Assembly: GCF_014205015.1 (NCBI RefSeq)
Contig: NZ_JACHMO010000001.1
Location: forward strand, 3,038,001-3,102,000
Length of the DNA: 64,000 bases
Direction of reading: 5' to 3'
From: Saccharothrix ecbatanensis
GTDB lineage: Bacteria; Actinomycetota; Actinomycetes; Mycobacteriales; Pseudonocardiaceae
Under the pieces are notes generated by a model, which ran no database searches, had not been told where the DNA came from, and saw only the letters and a list, made by a program, of their open reading frames with translations. Position numbers and translations under genes: made by a program. Of the stretch, positions 32,256 through 40,559 are shown one piece after another. Positions within the stretch are counted from its first letter, which is position 1, and every line of letters begins with the position of its first letter.

Positions 32256-33602
32256 TCAGCAACCGGGCAGGAGCCGGCCGGAAGCGATGGTGAAGCCGAT
32301 CGTCGCTCCGCCACCGGCCCGGTTCCTGGCGAAGGTGGTCCCGTCGTGAGCCTCGGCAATGCCGGCCACGATGGCCAGGCCGAGACCGGAGCCGGGTAGC
32401 GACCGCGAGGCGTCCGCGCGGTAGAACCGGTCGAAGATCCTGCCGAGGTCCTCGGCGCCGAGGCCGGGTCCGCGGTCTGACACGGCGATCGTGCCCGCGC
32501 GGACCTCGACGTCGATCGGACCGGCGCCGTCGGTGTCGAACTTCGCGGCGTTCTCCAGCAGGTTGCCGACGGCGCGTTCCAGGGCGAGGCGCTGTCCGCG
32601 CACCCGTGTCCGGTCGGACTCGACGTTGATCTCGCGTTCGGTCCGGCGCTGTGCACGTGCGGCCGCGTTGCGGACGACTTCGGCGAGTTCGACGTCGGTC
32701 TCCTCCTCGTCGGTCCCCCTCGCGAGTGCCAGTGCGATCAGTTCGTTGACGAGGTGGGAAAGCTCCCTGGTCTCGCCCTCGACGTCGGCGAGCAGGCGCG
32801 CGCGGGACTCCGGCCGGAGCTGATCGAGACGGTGTAGCACGGTGGCGTTGGTGCGCAGGCTCGTGAGGGGCGTGCGGAACTCGTGCGCTATGTCCTGGAT
32901 CAGTCGTTCCTGCGCTTCCCGCGAGTCCGCGAGCCTCCGCAGCATGGTGTTGAACGACGACGACAGCCGCGCCACCTCGTCCCGCCCCTCCACGGGGACC
33001 TCACCTGCGCCAAGACCGGTGGCGCTGACCTCCTCGGCGATCGCGGTCAACCGGACCAGTCGACGGGTGATCCGGCGAGCCAACACCCAGCCAAGGCCGG
33101 CGGCGACCGCGGTCACGAGCAGCGTGAGCAGGGCGATCTCCTTCGCCAGCCCGCTCATCACCTGTCGTGACCGGTTCACGTCGATGCCGACCTGGACCGC
33201 ACCGGCGCCGTCTCCCAGGGACGTGGTCAGCACCCGGTAGGTGTCGTGCCGCACGATCACTTCCGCGGTCCTGGTAGCGCCACGTGCGGATTCGGCGGCG
33301 AGAGCGCGGTCGGCGTCGCTGACGGGGAAGGTCACGGCGCGTCCGCCGAGCGGTGTGACGCCGCCGCCGGGTTCGATGCGCTGCGCGGTCAGCCGTCCCT
33401 CGTCGCCGGTGACATCGCTGACCGGGTGGTGCAGCACCCCGTGGTGTCCGTCGATGACGGCGGTGGAGGCTGTTTGCAGGCCGCGGTTCACCTCATCGAC
33501 CACGCGCTCGACCGCCGAGTGGAAGCCGAGCACGCCGACCACCCCCGCCACGAACGCGGCGACGAGGGCGAAGGCGAGGGCGAGCCGGGTGCCGAGGTTC
33601 AC
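32256..33602 (-). CDS. Sensor histidine kinase (HAMP-type, MprB/TcrY-like)
   Basis: The 448-residue kinase has one transmembrane helix at about residues 6-26, an extracytoplasmic sensor of about 125 residues, a second helix (about 157-176), a HAMP linker, the phosphorylated H-box DIAHEFRTPLTSL (His240), N-box ERAVGNLLENAAKF, G1 SDRGPGLG and G2 GSGLGLAIV. It phosphorylates the response regulator encoded just upstream; its GTG overlaps that gene's stop by 4 nt (GTGA). The signal is unknown. The pair is divergent from the MFS/EAR/unknown-protein operon, which is the obvious target. Confidence 0.92.
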   Translation of the reverse strand: MNLGTRLALAFALVAAFVAGVVGVLGFHSAVERVVDEVNRGLQTASTAVIDGHHGVLHHPVSDVTGDEGRLTAQRIEPGGGVTPLGGRAVTFPVSDADRALAAESARGATRTAEVIVRHDTYRVLTTSLGDGAGAVQVGIDVNRSRQVMSGLAKEIALLTLLVTAVAAGLGWVLARRITRRLVRLTAIAEEVSATGLGAGEVPVEGRDEVARLSSSFNTMLRRLADSREAQERLIQDIAHEFRTPLTSLRTNATVLHRLDQLRPESRARLLADVEGETRELSHLVNELIALALARGTDEEETDVELAEVVRNAAARAQRRTEREINVESDRTRVRGQRLALERAVGNLLENAAKFDTDGAGPIDVEVRAGTIAVSDRGPGLGAEDLGRIFDRFYRADASRSLPGSGLGLAIVAGIAEAHDGTTFARNRAGGGATIGFTIASGRLLPGC

Positions 33603-34285
33603 GGGTGCCGCACCGTGTACCCGACACCGCGCACCGTGTGGATCACGGACGAGGCGCCCGCCGCCACCAGCTTGCGCCGCAGGTAGCCGACGTAGACCGC
33701 CAGGTTCTTGGAGTCCCCGCCGAAGTCGAAGCCCCAGATCCGGTCGTAGATCGTCGCGTGGTCGAGCACGACCCCCTCGTTGCGCATGAGCAGCTCCAGC
33801 AGGTCGAACTCGGTCTTGCTCAGGTTCAGCTCGGTCGACGCCCACCACGCGCGTCGACTGGCCGGATCGAGCCGCAGCGCCCCGACGGACAGGGCACGAT
33901 CGCCGGTGTCCTCCGTCGGGACCGCCCTGCGCAGCAAGGCGCGCAGCCGCGCCAGGAGTTCATCGAGTTCGAAGGGCTTGGGCAGGTAGTCGTCGGCGCC
34001 CGCGTCGAGACCGGCGACCCGGTCGGAGGTCTCGACCCTCGCCGTGAGCATCAGCACCGGCACCCGGTCACCTTCCGCTCGCAGGAGCCGGACGACGCCG
34101 AGCCCGTCGAGCTCGGGCATCAGCACGTCCAGCACGAGGACGTCGAACTTCTGCCGACGGACTCGGGTCACCGCCTTCACGCCGTCGTCGACGTCCACGA
34201 CGGCATAGCCCTCCAGCTCCAGCGCGCGAACGAGCGACTCACGAATCGCACGGTCGTCATCGGCGATCAACACGGTGCATGTCAT
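33599..34285 (-). CDS. OmpR/PhoB-family response regulator
   Basis: The 228-residue regulator has a receiver domain (VLIADDDRAIRE acid pocket, phospho-acceptor Asp53 in VLDVLMPE, Thr81, Lys103 in DYLPKPF). Its winged-helix DNA-binding domain contains LNLSKTEFDLLELLMRN and VHTVRGVGYTVRH-type wing residues. AAGGA precedes the ATG at 34285; longer open frame upstream lacks protein character. It is the first gene of the two-component operon. TGAGAA repeats in the divergent promoter region are candidate binding sites. Confidence 0.93.
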   Translation of the reverse strand: MTCTVLIADDDRAIRESLVRALELEGYAVVDVDDGVKAVTRVRRQKFDVLVLDVLMPELDGLGVVRLLRAEGDRVPVLMLTARVETSDRVAGLDAGADDYLPKPFELDELLARLRALLRRAVPTEDTGDRALSVGALRLDPASRRAWWASTELNLSKTEFDLLELLMRNEGVVLDHATIYDRIWGFDFGGDSKNLAVYVGYLRRKLVAAGASSVIHTVRGVGYTVRHP

Positions 34286-34320
34286 CCAGTTCCTTCCCCC
34301 ATCTCGACCATTGCCGATGA

Positions 34321-34387
34321 TTCTCACGGAGAGACTCACCGCACTGCACGAAAGTTTGCCCTGAGAACGGTAGGAACCTGGTGAGAA
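34321..34387. promoter_or_regulatory. Repeated TGAGAA boxes in divergent two-component/MFS promoter
   Basis: TGAGAA occurs at 34362-34367 and 34382-34387, exactly 20 bp apart, and TTCTCA (inverted) at 34321-34326. Direct repeats on one face of the helix are typical of OmpR-family response-regulator sites. Confidence 0.5.
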
Positions 34388-34504
34388 TCCACGGTAATGG
34401 GCGCTTCGGCATTGCCGGCCGGTGCGGACGATTCCTACATTCGGTTGCACGAGCGAGCACTTCTCACGCTGTCTGCGTGTGCCGCACCTCACCGAAGGAG
34501 TTTC

Positions 34505-35956
34505 GTGGATACCACCATGAGCGCCCACGGCCCGCCGGGCACGCCACAACACACGCGGTGGAACCCACGGCTCGTCGGGCAGATCGCCGCGTTGCTCCTG
34601 GCGAACATCACGGCGGACTCGGTGATCGTGATGCCCCTGTTGGTCCTGCCGCAGATGCTCGACCACTTCGACACCGGCCAGGCGGCGTGGATCAGCTCCA
34701 CCGCGATGCTCGCGGGTGCGATGTGGGCGCCGCTGTTCGGCAAGAGCGCCGACATCCACGGCAAACGCCGGATGCTGACGGTCGCGTTGCTCGTCACCTG
34801 CGGTGGCGCCTTGGTATGCCTCACCGCGCCCACCCTCTGGATCTTCGTGCTCGGGCGCATGCTCCAGGGGGCCGCCGTGGCGGCGGTGTTCCTGACCGTC
34901 TCGATCGTCCGCGACCTCTGCGCACCACGGATCGCGATGCCCGCGGTGGGAGCGGTGACCACCTGCGCGGGAGTCGTCGGGATCTCTTTGACCGCAAGCG
35001 TCGAACGGCTCGCGGCGGAGTCCGGGTTCCGGGTCGTGTTCGTGGCCTCGGCGGTGTTCTCGGTCGTCGCGGTGACCTGCATCCGCGCCTTCGTCCCGGA
35101 ATCGGAGTCGAGGACGCCGGGACGGGTCGACGTCGCGGGAACGCTCCTGCTCGGCGGAGGCCTCGTCGCGGTGCTCGGCTACATCAGCCTCGGTACGGAC
35201 ATCGGCTGGCTCAGTGCCGGCGCGCTCGCGCTGCTGGGCGTCGGCGTCGCGGCGCTGACCCGGTGGTACCTGGTCTCCAGCCGGGTTCCCGAGTCGGTGA
35301 TCGACATCAGGAACCTCGGCCGGCCGATGGTGCTCACACTGCTCGTGGTCGTGCTCGCCACCGGCGCGGGGCAGAGCATGGACCAGCTCCTCAGCCTCAT
35401 CGCCCAGGTCTCCTCGGACCGGGGGCTCGGCTACGGGCTCGACGCCCAGGGCTCGCTCGCCCTGCTCTTCGGCTTGCCCGCCATCGGGATCATGGCGGGA
35501 GGACTGCTCTCGGGCTGGCTCGCGGCCCGCACCGACCCGGCCGTGGCTCTGGCCGGAGGCGTGCTGGTGGGCACCGCGGGAGCCCTCGGGATGTTCATCG
35601 GCGCGTCCTCGTTCCCGGCCGCCATCTCCTTCGCCGTCCTGCTGAACCTCAGCATGGGATCACTGGTGGCTTCCGGGTTCAACATGGCGGGAGCCCTCAC
35701 ACCACCACACCGCCAAGGCGTGATCGCGAGCATGGTCGCGGTCACGAGCGCGATCGGCTCGGTGGGGGTCAGCTTCATCGGCGCGGCAGTCCTGTCCGCC
35801 ACGAGCGACGTGGTCGACGGGACCACGGTCAACTCCGCCACAGGCGTGTACAGCTACATCGCGACGGCGGCCGGACTGTTCATGGTCGCCGCTGTGCTCG
35901 CCATCCTGCTGCTCGCTCAGCGGCGCACTGAACATCCACAAAGGACCAACCGTTAA
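34505..35956 (+). CDS. MFS drug/metabolite exporter (DHA2-like)
   Basis: The 483-residue membrane protein has about 13-14 hydrophobic segments. The MFS motif-A loop is GKSADIHGKRRML between helices 2 and 3, with a motif-C-like GAVTTCAGVVGISL in helix 5. This fits proton-coupled drug or metabolite exporters of the 14-helix branch. The GTG at 34505 has AAGGAG 5 nt upstream; an ATG four codons later is an alternative. It is the first gene of a tight operon with the EAR-propeller and 391-residue protein genes (9 and 25 nt gaps). The exported substrate is unknown. Confidence 0.88.
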   Translation: MDTTMSAHGPPGTPQHTRWNPRLVGQIAALLLANITADSVIVMPLLVLPQMLDHFDTGQAAWISSTAMLAGAMWAPLFGKSADIHGKRRMLTVALLVTCGGALVCLTAPTLWIFVLGRMLQGAAVAAVFLTVSIVRDLCAPRIAMPAVGAVTTCAGVVGISLTASVERLAAESGFRVVFVASAVFSVVAVTCIRAFVPESESRTPGRVDVAGTLLLGGGLVAVLGYISLGTDIGWLSAGALALLGVGVAALTRWYLVSSRVPESVIDIRNLGRPMVLTLLVVVLATGAGQSMDQLLSLIAQVSSDRGLGYGLDAQGSLALLFGLPAIGIMAGGLLSGWLAARTDPAVALAGGVLVGTAGALGMFIGASSFPAAISFAVLLNLSMGSLVASGFNMAGALTPPHRQGVIASMVAVTSAIGSVGVSFIGAAVLSATSDVVDGTTVNSATGVYSYIATAAGLFMVAAVLAILLLAQRRTEHPQRTNR

Positions 35957-35965
35957 GGAGTTTCC

Positions 35966-37093
35966 GTGTCAATCACCGACCCAAATCACCCGAAAGCGAA
36001 CATCCTCTCGGTCCACCAGCGTCTCGCCACGTCCGGCGCTCGTAGCGCGCACGTTTTCCGAACCGACCACGGGCTGCACCTCGTCGTTCCGCAACTGGCC
36101 GAAGACGTGCCGGGACAGGCCGCGGACATGAACGGCGGCAATGCCGACGTGGACGCCATCCTCTACCGCTGGCAAGGAGCGCAGTTCGTAGAGGTGAACC
36201 GCCTGCCCTGCCCGAGCGGTGAGGACGCGCTGACCTTCCGCAGCGGAGGGAAGACCTACCTGGCGTTCGCCAACCTCCGCACCGGAAAAGGCCCCTACAA
36301 CACCGACGTCGACTCACTCATCTACCGCGAGGACGACGACGGGAAGTGGATTGTCGACGAGACCCTGCCCACCTTCGGCGCAAAACAGTGGCACCACTTC
36401 TCCATCGACGACCGCGAATTCCTGGCACTGGCCCAGGGGTTGACCATGCCCGGCCTCTCACCCCAGGGCCATGGACGCTCGGTCATCTTCGAGCGCATCG
36501 ACGGACGGTGGCAGGAGTTCCAGGTCCTGGGCGGGCGCTGGGGCTACAACTGGGACTACTTCCGCGTCGCCGGACACCATTTCCTGGGCTATGCCGACCA
36601 CATTTCGCCCAGTGTCGTCTACCGCTGGGACGGGAATTCCTTCATCCCGTACCAGACGTTCGGCGAACGTTTCGGCCGGAGTTTCCTGCACTTCTCGCAG
36701 GACGGCGAGGAGTGGCTCGCTTTCGCGTGCATCAACGGCGAATCGACGCTCCACCGCTGGAACGGTGAACTCTTCGAGCCCCACCAGTCACTCGGCGGTG
36801 TCGGAGGCCGCGAGTTCGAACTCTTCCGGCACGGCGACGACCTGTTCCTCGTCCGTGTCTGCTTCGTCCAGGGAAGGCCGCCCGTGGCCAAGACCGATCT
36901 GATGTCCCAGCTGTACAGGTGGGACCACGGCAAGTTCGAAGTGGTCGAGGAGTTCCCCACCTTCGGCGGAACCGACGCGAGCTTCTTCGAGGCCGACGGC
37001 AAGAGCTTCCTGGTAGTCGCCAACAGCCTCACCGCGGACGGGCGGTTCCGTCAGGACAGCATCGTCTACGAACTCTCACTCGACAACGCCTGA
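35966..37093 (+). CDS. EAR/EPTP-repeat beta-propeller protein
   Basis: The 375-residue protein consists of about seven repeats of roughly 50 residues. Each has a pattern like ILYRWQGAQFVEVNRLPC, VYRWDGNSFIPYQTF, LHRWNGELFEPHQSL and LYRWDHGKFEVVEEF, alternating with FxxDGxxFLAxA strands. This is the EAR (epitempin/EPTP) repeat, first described in vertebrate LGI1 and predicted to form a seven-bladed propeller for protein or ligand binding. There is no signal peptide. The GTG start has AGGAG 5 nt upstream. Location between an exporter and an uncharacterised protein suggests a binding or scaffold role in the same process, which is inference. Confidence 0.85.
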   Translation: MSITDPNHPKANILSVHQRLATSGARSAHVFRTDHGLHLVVPQLAEDVPGQAADMNGGNADVDAILYRWQGAQFVEVNRLPCPSGEDALTFRSGGKTYLAFANLRTGKGPYNTDVDSLIYREDDDGKWIVDETLPTFGAKQWHHFSIDDREFLALAQGLTMPGLSPQGHGRSVIFERIDGRWQEFQVLGGRWGYNWDYFRVAGHHFLGYADHISPSVVYRWDGNSFIPYQTFGERFGRSFLHFSQDGEEWLAFACINGESTLHRWNGELFEPHQSLGGVGGREFELFRHGDDLFLVRVCFVQGRPPVAKTDLMSQLYRWDHGKFEVVEEFPTFGGTDASFFEADGKSFLVVANSLTADGRFRQDSIVYELSLDNA

Positions 37094-37118
37094 CCCACAC
37101 CGAACAAGGAGAAATTCG

Positions 37119-38294
37119 ATGCGATACCAGCCCAACTCGCACTTCATGCGGCTGTTCGAGCTGTTCACCTCGGCCCCGGACAGCATCGGCCAGAACCTCC
37201 AGCGGCAACTGGGCGCGGCCCACTCCGAAACACCGTTGCTGGTGGCGACGGGCACCGACCTGGTGCTGTTCCCGGGCGGCGGACGCCCGCCCGCGACGGT
37301 CAACTTCAGGAAGGGCACCCGCGGGTTCTTCGAGATCACCGCGGTCTCGCACCTCGGCCTTGCGATCCCCTACCTGGCCCGGCTGCGCGAACTCGGCCAC
37401 CCCGGCTGGGAGGCCGACGCCAGGGAGCTCATCGCGCAATGCCGCGTCGTCCAGGACTTCAACAACGTCTCGTACTGGCGTGACGAGGTCGCGGTCACCG
37501 CGTGGCGGGGGCACGAGGAGAAGATCACCGACCTCGTCGACTACACCTGTGCGACCACCGCGGACTACCTGGAACGCGCGCTCGTGAACCCGGAACTCCT
37601 GGACTTCGAGTACCTGCGCGCGAACCTGCTCGACGGCGACGGGCCGAACGCGGTACCCGTGCCGTTCAACGACATGATGGCGGCGACGTTCGCCCTCGCG
37701 GCACTGGACGCGGTCCACCGGACCTTGAAGTGGCTCCACGAGCAGCCCATCGACTGGGCCCGGCTGATGGTGATCGTCGCCGGTCGTGCCGGGCGTTTGA
37801 GCGCGGGCCTGACCTGGCAGACCAACAACGTGTGCCCGATCCTCTACGAGGCGTCGGAGCGGAAGCTCGACCCGGCTCGGCTGATCATCGCCCCGTTCGC
37901 GCCGACCGTCGAGATCGAGGAGCTCGCCGACAGCGAGGCGTGCGCCCGGGCCGAGTCGCTGTACCGCAGGCTCTGGTACAGCTCCATGTCGTCGGCGCAG
38001 ATGAGCGGTCTCATGTGGCCGAACTACCCGGCCTTCGAGAAGAGGATCGACCAGTCGCCCGTGGTCGACGAAGACACCAAGGTGGTCAACGCCATGCCGG
38101 TCGTCCGGTCGGTCCACGACAAGCGGGCCATCGTGACCCGGCTGCGCTACGTCATGGAGGACCCGGCCGCGCAGATCGCGACCGCCGGCTCGCAGTTCAT
38201 GCTCGACCAGTTGAGCGCCAACGGAAACAGGCCCGAACTGGTCGAGCTTCCCGGGTTCACCTACACCACCTACCCGGCCGGATCGCGGAGGTAG
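37119..38294 (+). CDS. Uncharacterised 391-residue protein, third gene of EAR operon
   Basis: The protein begins RYQPNSHFMRLFELFTSAPDSIG. It has a beta segment with LLVATGTDLVLFPGGGRPP and NFRKGTRGFFEITAVSHLG, and a helical region with several Trp/Asp-rich motifs (QCRVVQDFNNVSYWRDEVAV, WLHEQPIDWARLMVIVAGRAGRLSAGL). It is soluble, with no signal or transmembrane helix. I cannot assign a family with confidence; it may belong to a DUF-type enzyme family in which the conserved Asp/Trp/His residues form a pocket. AAGGAG lies 7 nt before the ATG. Strong, near-identical ribosome-binding sites through the operon suggest coordinated translation. Confidence 0.75.
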   Translation: MRYQPNSHFMRLFELFTSAPDSIGQNLQRQLGAAHSETPLLVATGTDLVLFPGGGRPPATVNFRKGTRGFFEITAVSHLGLAIPYLARLRELGHPGWEADARELIAQCRVVQDFNNVSYWRDEVAVTAWRGHEEKITDLVDYTCATTADYLERALVNPELLDFEYLRANLLDGDGPNAVPVPFNDMMAATFALAALDAVHRTLKWLHEQPIDWARLMVIVAGRAGRLSAGLTWQTNNVCPILYEASERKLDPARLIIAPFAPTVEIEELADSEACARAESLYRRLWYSSMSSAQMSGLMWPNYPAFEKRIDQSPVVDEDTKVVNAMPVVRSVHDKRAIVTRLRYVMEDPAAQIATAGSQFMLDQLSANGNRPELVELPGFTYTTYPAGSRR

Positions 38295-38357
38295 GGCTCG
38301 CCCGCGAGCCAAGGGCTACCGGCGCTCGCTGCTGTCGATCATCCTCGTCGGTGTGGA

Positions 38358-38363
38358 TACGCT
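38358..38363 (+). promoter_or_regulatory. Leaderless -10 box of TetR gene
   Basis: TACGCT ends 6 nt before the GTG at 38370, and no ribosome-binding site is present. The same hexamer precedes the glycosyltransferase gene at 4960. Confidence 0.5.
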
Positions 38364-38369
38364 GCCTGG

Positions 38370-39071
38370 GTGGAGGACAGCGGCCGGCGGGGCTCGGGTG
38401 TGGACGGCAGGGCTGCCAGGTGGGCCGGACATCGGGAGAAGCGGCGCGCGGCGATGGTGGCCGCTGCCTTGTCCGCCATCGCCGAGCACGGTCCGTGGGC
38501 GTCCACCGAGCAGATCGCGGACCGCGCGGGTGTCTCCCGGCCGCAGCTGTACCGGCACTTCGCCGACGCCGACGACCTGCACGACGCCGTCTCGCACCGC
38601 GTGGCGGAGGTGTTCGCGGCGGCGATCACGCCGGAGTTGGCCCGGCCGAGCGGCAGTGCCCGGGAGATCATCACCCGGATCGTGGGCACGTTCGTGTCGT
38701 GGATGGCCGACAACCTCGCGCTGTACGACTACATGGTCGTGCGCGCCGTCGGGCCGGCTCCGGGCCGTCGCGGGAAGGCGGCCGACCTGCGGGTGCAGAT
38801 CGCGGAGAGGGTGCGCGAACTCCTGACCGCGTACACGGAACTGCTCGGAGTGGACCAGCGGCCCGTGGACAGCATGGCGTTCGGAGTGGCCGGGATGGTG
38901 GAGTCCGCGACGGTGCGGTGGTTGACGGCGCCCGGCGAACTCGACCGGGAGCAGCTCGTGCAGCGGCTGACGTCCGCGGTCTGGGCGCTGCTCGACGACG
39001 TGTTGAAGGATGCCGGGATCGAACTCGACCCCGACTTCCCGCTGCCCGAGCTGCCCTACCAACCGGATTAA
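38370..39071 (+). CDS. TetR-family transcriptional regulator
   Basis: The 233-residue protein has a 20-residue basic N-terminal extension and then the TetR helix-turn-helix (MVAAALSAIAEHGPWASTEQIADRAG, recognition helix VSRPQLYRHFADADDL). A helical ligand-binding domain follows, ending in ALLDDVLKDAGIELD. The target is unknown; it follows the EAR operon in the same direction with a 75-nt gap and its own leaderless promoter, so it may or may not regulate that operon. The GTG start is chosen from the TACGCT box 6 nt upstream. Confidence 0.85.
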   Translation: MEDSGRRGSGVDGRAARWAGHREKRRAAMVAAALSAIAEHGPWASTEQIADRAGVSRPQLYRHFADADDLHDAVSHRVAEVFAAAITPELARPSGSAREIITRIVGTFVSWMADNLALYDYMVVRAVGPAPGRRGKAADLRVQIAERVRELLTAYTELLGVDQRPVDSMAFGVAGMVESATVRWLTAPGELDREQLVQRLTSAVWALLDDVLKDAGIELDPDFPLPELPYQPD

Positions 39072-39328
39072 CCCCGGCGGGTGACGTCGTCCGAGTGACG
39101 TGCCGTCCGCGACGTCGCCCTCAGAACCGCGTTGTCCGAGGACACGGCGCATTGGCACCCCAGAAATCCTTGCGCACGCTGCGCGACATGTCAGAGCTGT
39201 GCGTGTCCAACGCCGCGGTCTAGCTGATACTTTCCTGTACCTGTTACATCGGTGTCCGCCTCGCAGCGGTGGCCTGTCTGACGACGTCGGCGCCAGGAGC
39301 GCCGGCCGCCGCGGCGGAAGGAGTGCCT

Positions 39329-40159
39329 GTGATCGAGTCGGCCGAGCCGGCGGATCGCCCGGTCCGGGCCGGGCGCCCATCCGACACCGCGTCGGATGCC
39401 CTGACCGTCGCGGCAGTCGTGGCCACTCCGCTGGTCCGCGAAGGACTGCGAGCGGTGGTGCAACGGTCCGGCATGCGGTGGCTCGGCGCCGTCGCCGGCC
39501 CACGTGAAGCGCTCGCCGACCTGCGCCGCGTGCGCCCCGATGTCGTCCTCGTCGACAGTGCCACGGACCCGCTGGGAACCCTGATCGCCGAACTCTGCCG
39601 CCCCGGTCGGGTTCCGACCGTGCTCGTGCTGCTGAACGAAGACCACCCCGCACCGGACCTCCCCCGCCTCGGACGGGCCGCCGGCGCACGCGGCGTCATG
39701 CCGTTGGGCGCCCATCCCGCCGATCTGGTGGCCGTTATCCGCCGGGCCCACCGCAGCCGCCTCTCAGTCGCCGTCCGTGCGCCCGCTGTCGGTGACGTCG
39801 CCGAGACGTCAACCAGTGTGGACCGTGACGACAGCCGACTGTCCCCGCGACAGATGGAAGTGCTGGAGATGATCGCCGCGGGCATGACGTCGGTGGCGAT
39901 CGCGGAGGCGCTCGTGGTGTCGCCGGAGACGATCCGCACCCACGTGAAAGCGGTCCTGCGCCGACTCCGAGCCAGCAGCCGCACGCACGCGGTCTCGCTC
40001 GCGTACCGCAAGGGCCTGCTCTCCCCGGATCCGGACCACCGCCCGCTGCGCATCCCCGCTCCGTGCGCGGACGGTCCTCCAGCCGGCCGGGTCCGACTCG
40101 ATGAAGCCGACGGTCCCGCTGACACCGACGTGCTCGTGCCGTCGACGCGATCGGCCTGA
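39329..40159 (+). CDS. LuxR/NarL-type regulator with degenerate receiver domain
   Basis: The protein of about 276 residues ends in a LuxR-type helix-turn-helix: LSPRQMEVLEMIAAGMTSVAIAEALVVSPETIRTHVKAVLRRL. The N-terminal domain aligns with a receiver (LTVAAVVATPLVREGLRAVV, PDVVLVDSATDP), but the acidic pair is replaced by Val-Ala and the conserved Lys region reads GVMPLGAHP, so normal phosphorylation is unlikely. The GTG at 39329 has GGAAGGAG 5 nt upstream; an earlier GTG at 39269 is in frame. No kinase is adjacent. It may respond to ligand or partner binding. Confidence 0.8.
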   Translation: MIESAEPADRPVRAGRPSDTASDALTVAAVVATPLVREGLRAVVQRSGMRWLGAVAGPREALADLRRVRPDVVLVDSATDPLGTLIAELCRPGRVPTVLVLLNEDHPAPDLPRLGRAAGARGVMPLGAHPADLVAVIRRAHRSRLSVAVRAPAVGDVAETSTSVDRDDSRLSPRQMEVLEMIAAGMTSVAIAEALVVSPETIRTHVKAVLRRLRASSRTHAVSLAYRKGLLSPDPDHRPLRIPAPCADGPPAGRVRLDEADGPADTDVLVPSTRSA

Positions 40160-40187
40160 ACCCTCCCGCCGCTCCCGGAGAGTCGTG

Positions 40188-40364
40188 ATGACGGACCTCA
40201 AGCCTTGGCAACACCAGCAGCCGGACGAGGGACGCGCCCACTTCCTGAACCGCTTGATGCACTCCTGCTACCGGTGCGGCCATCGGGAGAACGACCTCGG
40301 CGCGTTGGCCAAGCATGAAGACCGGTGCGCGGACGATGACACCAAAATAGGCTGTTCGGCTTAA
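40188..40364 (+). CDS. 58-aa CxxC/HxxxC zinc-binding-like miniprotein
   Basis: The small protein contains HSCYRCGHRENDLGALAKHEDRC, a Cys-x2-Cys...His-x3-Cys arrangement consistent with a single zinc finger. GGAG 7 nt before the ATG supports translation. It follows the LuxR-type regulator by 28 nt and may be co-transcribed. The last codons overlap the left arm of an AT-rich inverted repeat. The function is unknown. Confidence 0.6.
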   Translation: MTDLKPWQHQQPDEGRAHFLNRLMHSCYRCGHRENDLGALAKHEDRCADDDTKIGCSA

Positions 40365-40412
40365 TCGACCGTTGATCCATTGGCGGACCAATGCGCCGAT
40401 GCCCCTATTTTG
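40343..40412. repeat. Nested inverted repeats (possible structured RNA or terminator)
   Basis: CAAAATAGG (40343-40351) and CCTATTTTG (40404-40412) are perfect 9-bp arms enclosing a second perfect hairpin, CATTGG-CGGA-CCAATG (40378-40393). A further small stem (40425-40439) is followed by a T-rich stretch. The segment is unusually AT-rich for this genome. Confidence 0.5.
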
Positions 40413-40508
40413 TTCATCATTGTGAACCCGCGTCGGGTTTCTTCGTCCACTATTGTGCGTTCCAGCGGGTTGCGTTAACTTGCCGTGGGGGCCGCTTCCC
40501 GAACAGTT

Positions 40509-40520
40509 TATGAATTCATA
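40509..40520. promoter_or_regulatory. AT-rich palindrome upstream of PL9 gene
   Basis: TATGAATTCATA is a perfect 12-bp palindrome 39 nt before the PL9 start codon and could be an operator. No regulator in the window is known to bind it. Confidence 0.25.
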
Positions 40521-40559
40521 GGCGTGAACGCGACGACTCGATCCCACGGAGACCTCCCG

